Shown: positions 63,152 through 64,000 of the stretch, in pieces
Numbering within the stretch: position 1 is the first letter of the stretch
Layout: each line of letters opens with the position of its first letter
Assembly: GCA_934725015.1 (NCBI GenBank)
Contig: CAKVAS010000002.1
Coordinates: forward strand, 186,001-250,000
From: an uncultured Bacteroidales bacterium
GTDB lineage: Bacteria > Bacteroidota > Bacteroidia > Bacteroidales > UBA932
Length of the DNA stretch: 64,000 bases
Direction: 5' to 3'
Translations under genes and position numbers: made by a program
Notes under the pieces: model-generated
The model's database searches: none
Told to the model about the DNA's origin: nothing
Seen by the model: only the letters and a program-made list of their open reading frames with translations

Positions 63152-64000
63152 ATGGGAGAGTTCAAGGAATTTCTGAATCATAAAATCTTCAGAATCGTGT
63201 CTGATGCGGCTGAGGAAATGGGAGTGAGGGCGTTCGTAATCGGAGGATATGTGCGTGACTGCTTCCTCCAGAGGCCGAACAAGGACATTGATATTGTTGT
63301 GGAGGGAAGCGGTATCGAACTTGCGCAATGTGTTGCCAAACATATAGAGAAACAAGAATGTTTTGATGGCAAACAAAAATGTTATGAAAAGGCGGAAGCC
63401 GAAGGGCTGCCTCACGATGGCGATGCGGACCGGAGTCATGATGGAAAAAAACGGGAGGATGGGTCCCACCGGGTTCATGTCTCGATATTCAAGAACTTCG
63501 GGACGGCGATGCTGAAATATCACGGCGTGGAGGTGGAGTTCGTGGGCGCGAGGAAGGAGAGCTACAGGCGGGAATCCCGCAAGCCGATAGTCGAGGACGG
63601 AACTCTCCGTGAGGACCAGCTCCGCAGGGACTTCACGATAAATGCAATGGCGTTCAGCCTTCAGAAGGACGACTTCGGGGCTCTGGTTGATCCGTTCGGA
63701 GGCATACGCGACCTTGCGGCCGGAATAATCCGTACTCCCCTTGACCCGGACACGACCTACAGCGACGACCCCCTCCGCATGATACGCGCAATCCGGTTCG
63801 CGACCAAGCTATCCACCCCGGAGCACCGGTTCACGATAGTCCCGGAGTCCCTTGGCTCTATACGCCGCAACCGAGGCCGTCTGGAAATTCTTTCCAAGGA
63901 GAGGATTGTCGAGGAACTGAACAAGATTCTTGTGACGCAAAATCCGTCGATGGCTTTTTATCTCCTTGACGAAACGGGTCTTCTGGAACTCATCCTCCCG
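63152..64000 (+). CDS. cca: CCA-adding enzyme / poly(A) polymerase family, 5' part (runs off the right edge)
   Basis: Adds CCA to tRNA 3' ends (class II nucleotidyltransferase). The visible 283 residues include FVIGGYVRDCFL with GGYVRD at 31-36 and the catalytic DID at 45-47. They also include RRDFTINAMAFSLQ, the RNA-head stretch LVDPFGGIRDLAAGIIRTPLDP, and DDPLRMIRAIRFATKL. Residues about 65-108 are a Lys/Glu/Asp/His-rich insertion between the catalytic Asp pair and the VSIFKNFGTAM strand, where relatives have only a few residues. The ATG at 63152 gives the expected N-terminus. Other ATGs just upstream are out of frame. Confidence 0.9.
   Translation, partial: MGEFKEFLNHKIFRIVSDAAEEMGVRAFVIGGYVRDCFLQRPNKDIDIVVEGSGIELAQCVAKHIEKQECFDGKQKCYEKAEAEGLPHDGDADRSHDGKKREDGSHRVHVSIFKNFGTAMLKYHGVEVEFVGARKESYRRESRKPIVEDGTLREDQLRRDFTINAMAFSLQKDDFGALVDPFGGIRDLAAGIIRTPLDPDTTYSDDPLRMIRAIRFATKLSTPEHRFTIVPESLGSIRRNRGRLEILSKERIVEELNKILVTQNPSMAFYLLDETGLLELILP

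Overview
The window looks like chromosomal DNA of a member of the Bacteroidales. Four things suggest this: promoters of the TTTG-(19-20 bp)-TAnnTTTG type, a fimbrillin-like lipoprotein, a split V-type ATPase operon containing a DUF2764 gene, and a sodium-pumping decarboxylase cluster. Most genes are fairly GC-rich, while the restriction-modification locus and the variable fimbrillin tails are AT-richer. No rRNA, tRNA, CRISPR array or transposase was seen. I cannot name the genus.

Layout. 1-7448 (minus): sodium bioenergetics, with a methylmalonyl-CoA-type decarboxylase (carboxyltransferase, gamma, biotin carrier, beta) followed by the start of a V-type ATPase operon (E, DUF2764, A, B). 7562-14602: housekeeping genes (carboxylesterase, YebC, a TPR membrane protein, recF, a DciA-like protein, pdxB, a lipoprotein esterase). 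14624-19210 (minus): two unrelated AAA ATPases and a THUMP-like methyltransferase. 19223-26230 (minus): a type I restriction-modification operon, hsdR-hsdS-prrC-hsdM, in which the third gene is a PrrC-family anticodon nuclease with its catalytic triad intact. 26380-37967 (plus): phosphohexomutase, YqiA-like esterase, a complete lipoate ligase/glycine-cleavage set (lplA, gcvT, gcvH, gcvPA, gcvPB, lpd), and an NhaC antiporter.

38105-49554 (plus): exopolysaccharide export and synthesis. It holds a Wza-type lipoprotein, Wzc-type tyrosine kinase, CpsB-type phosphatase, the four dTDP-L-rhamnose genes, a CapD-type dehydratase and an ABC exporter. 55599-61440 continues the theme with a flippase fused to an FrhB-like domain, a polysaccharide pyruvyl transferase and two glycosyltransferases. 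Between these blocks lies an accessory island (49594-54979). A fimbrillin-like lipoprotein gene there faces a start-less, inverted partial copy of itself that carries a different 3' end. DUF2442/HTH and Fic genes sit in the loop, and a MntA/HepT pair sits beside it. The right end holds an RluA-type pseudouridine synthase, an HsdR-N-type nuclease-fold protein and the start of a CCA-adding enzyme.

The most unusual signals are these. (1) A dispersed structured element is present in three intergenic copies (9186-9312, 28042-28161, 31381-31490). It has conserved internal-loop boxes, but its stems differ in sequence between copies while remaining complementary. (2) The inverted fimbrillin duplication looks able to exchange C-terminal domains by inversion. 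(3) PrrC is embedded in the restriction operon. (4) A flippase-FrhB fusion has lost the usual ferredoxin-like part. (5) A three-helix hairpin lies upstream of nhaC. (6) Repeats of the TCATTCCGAG... family occur as intergenic tandem arrays and once inside a reading frame.
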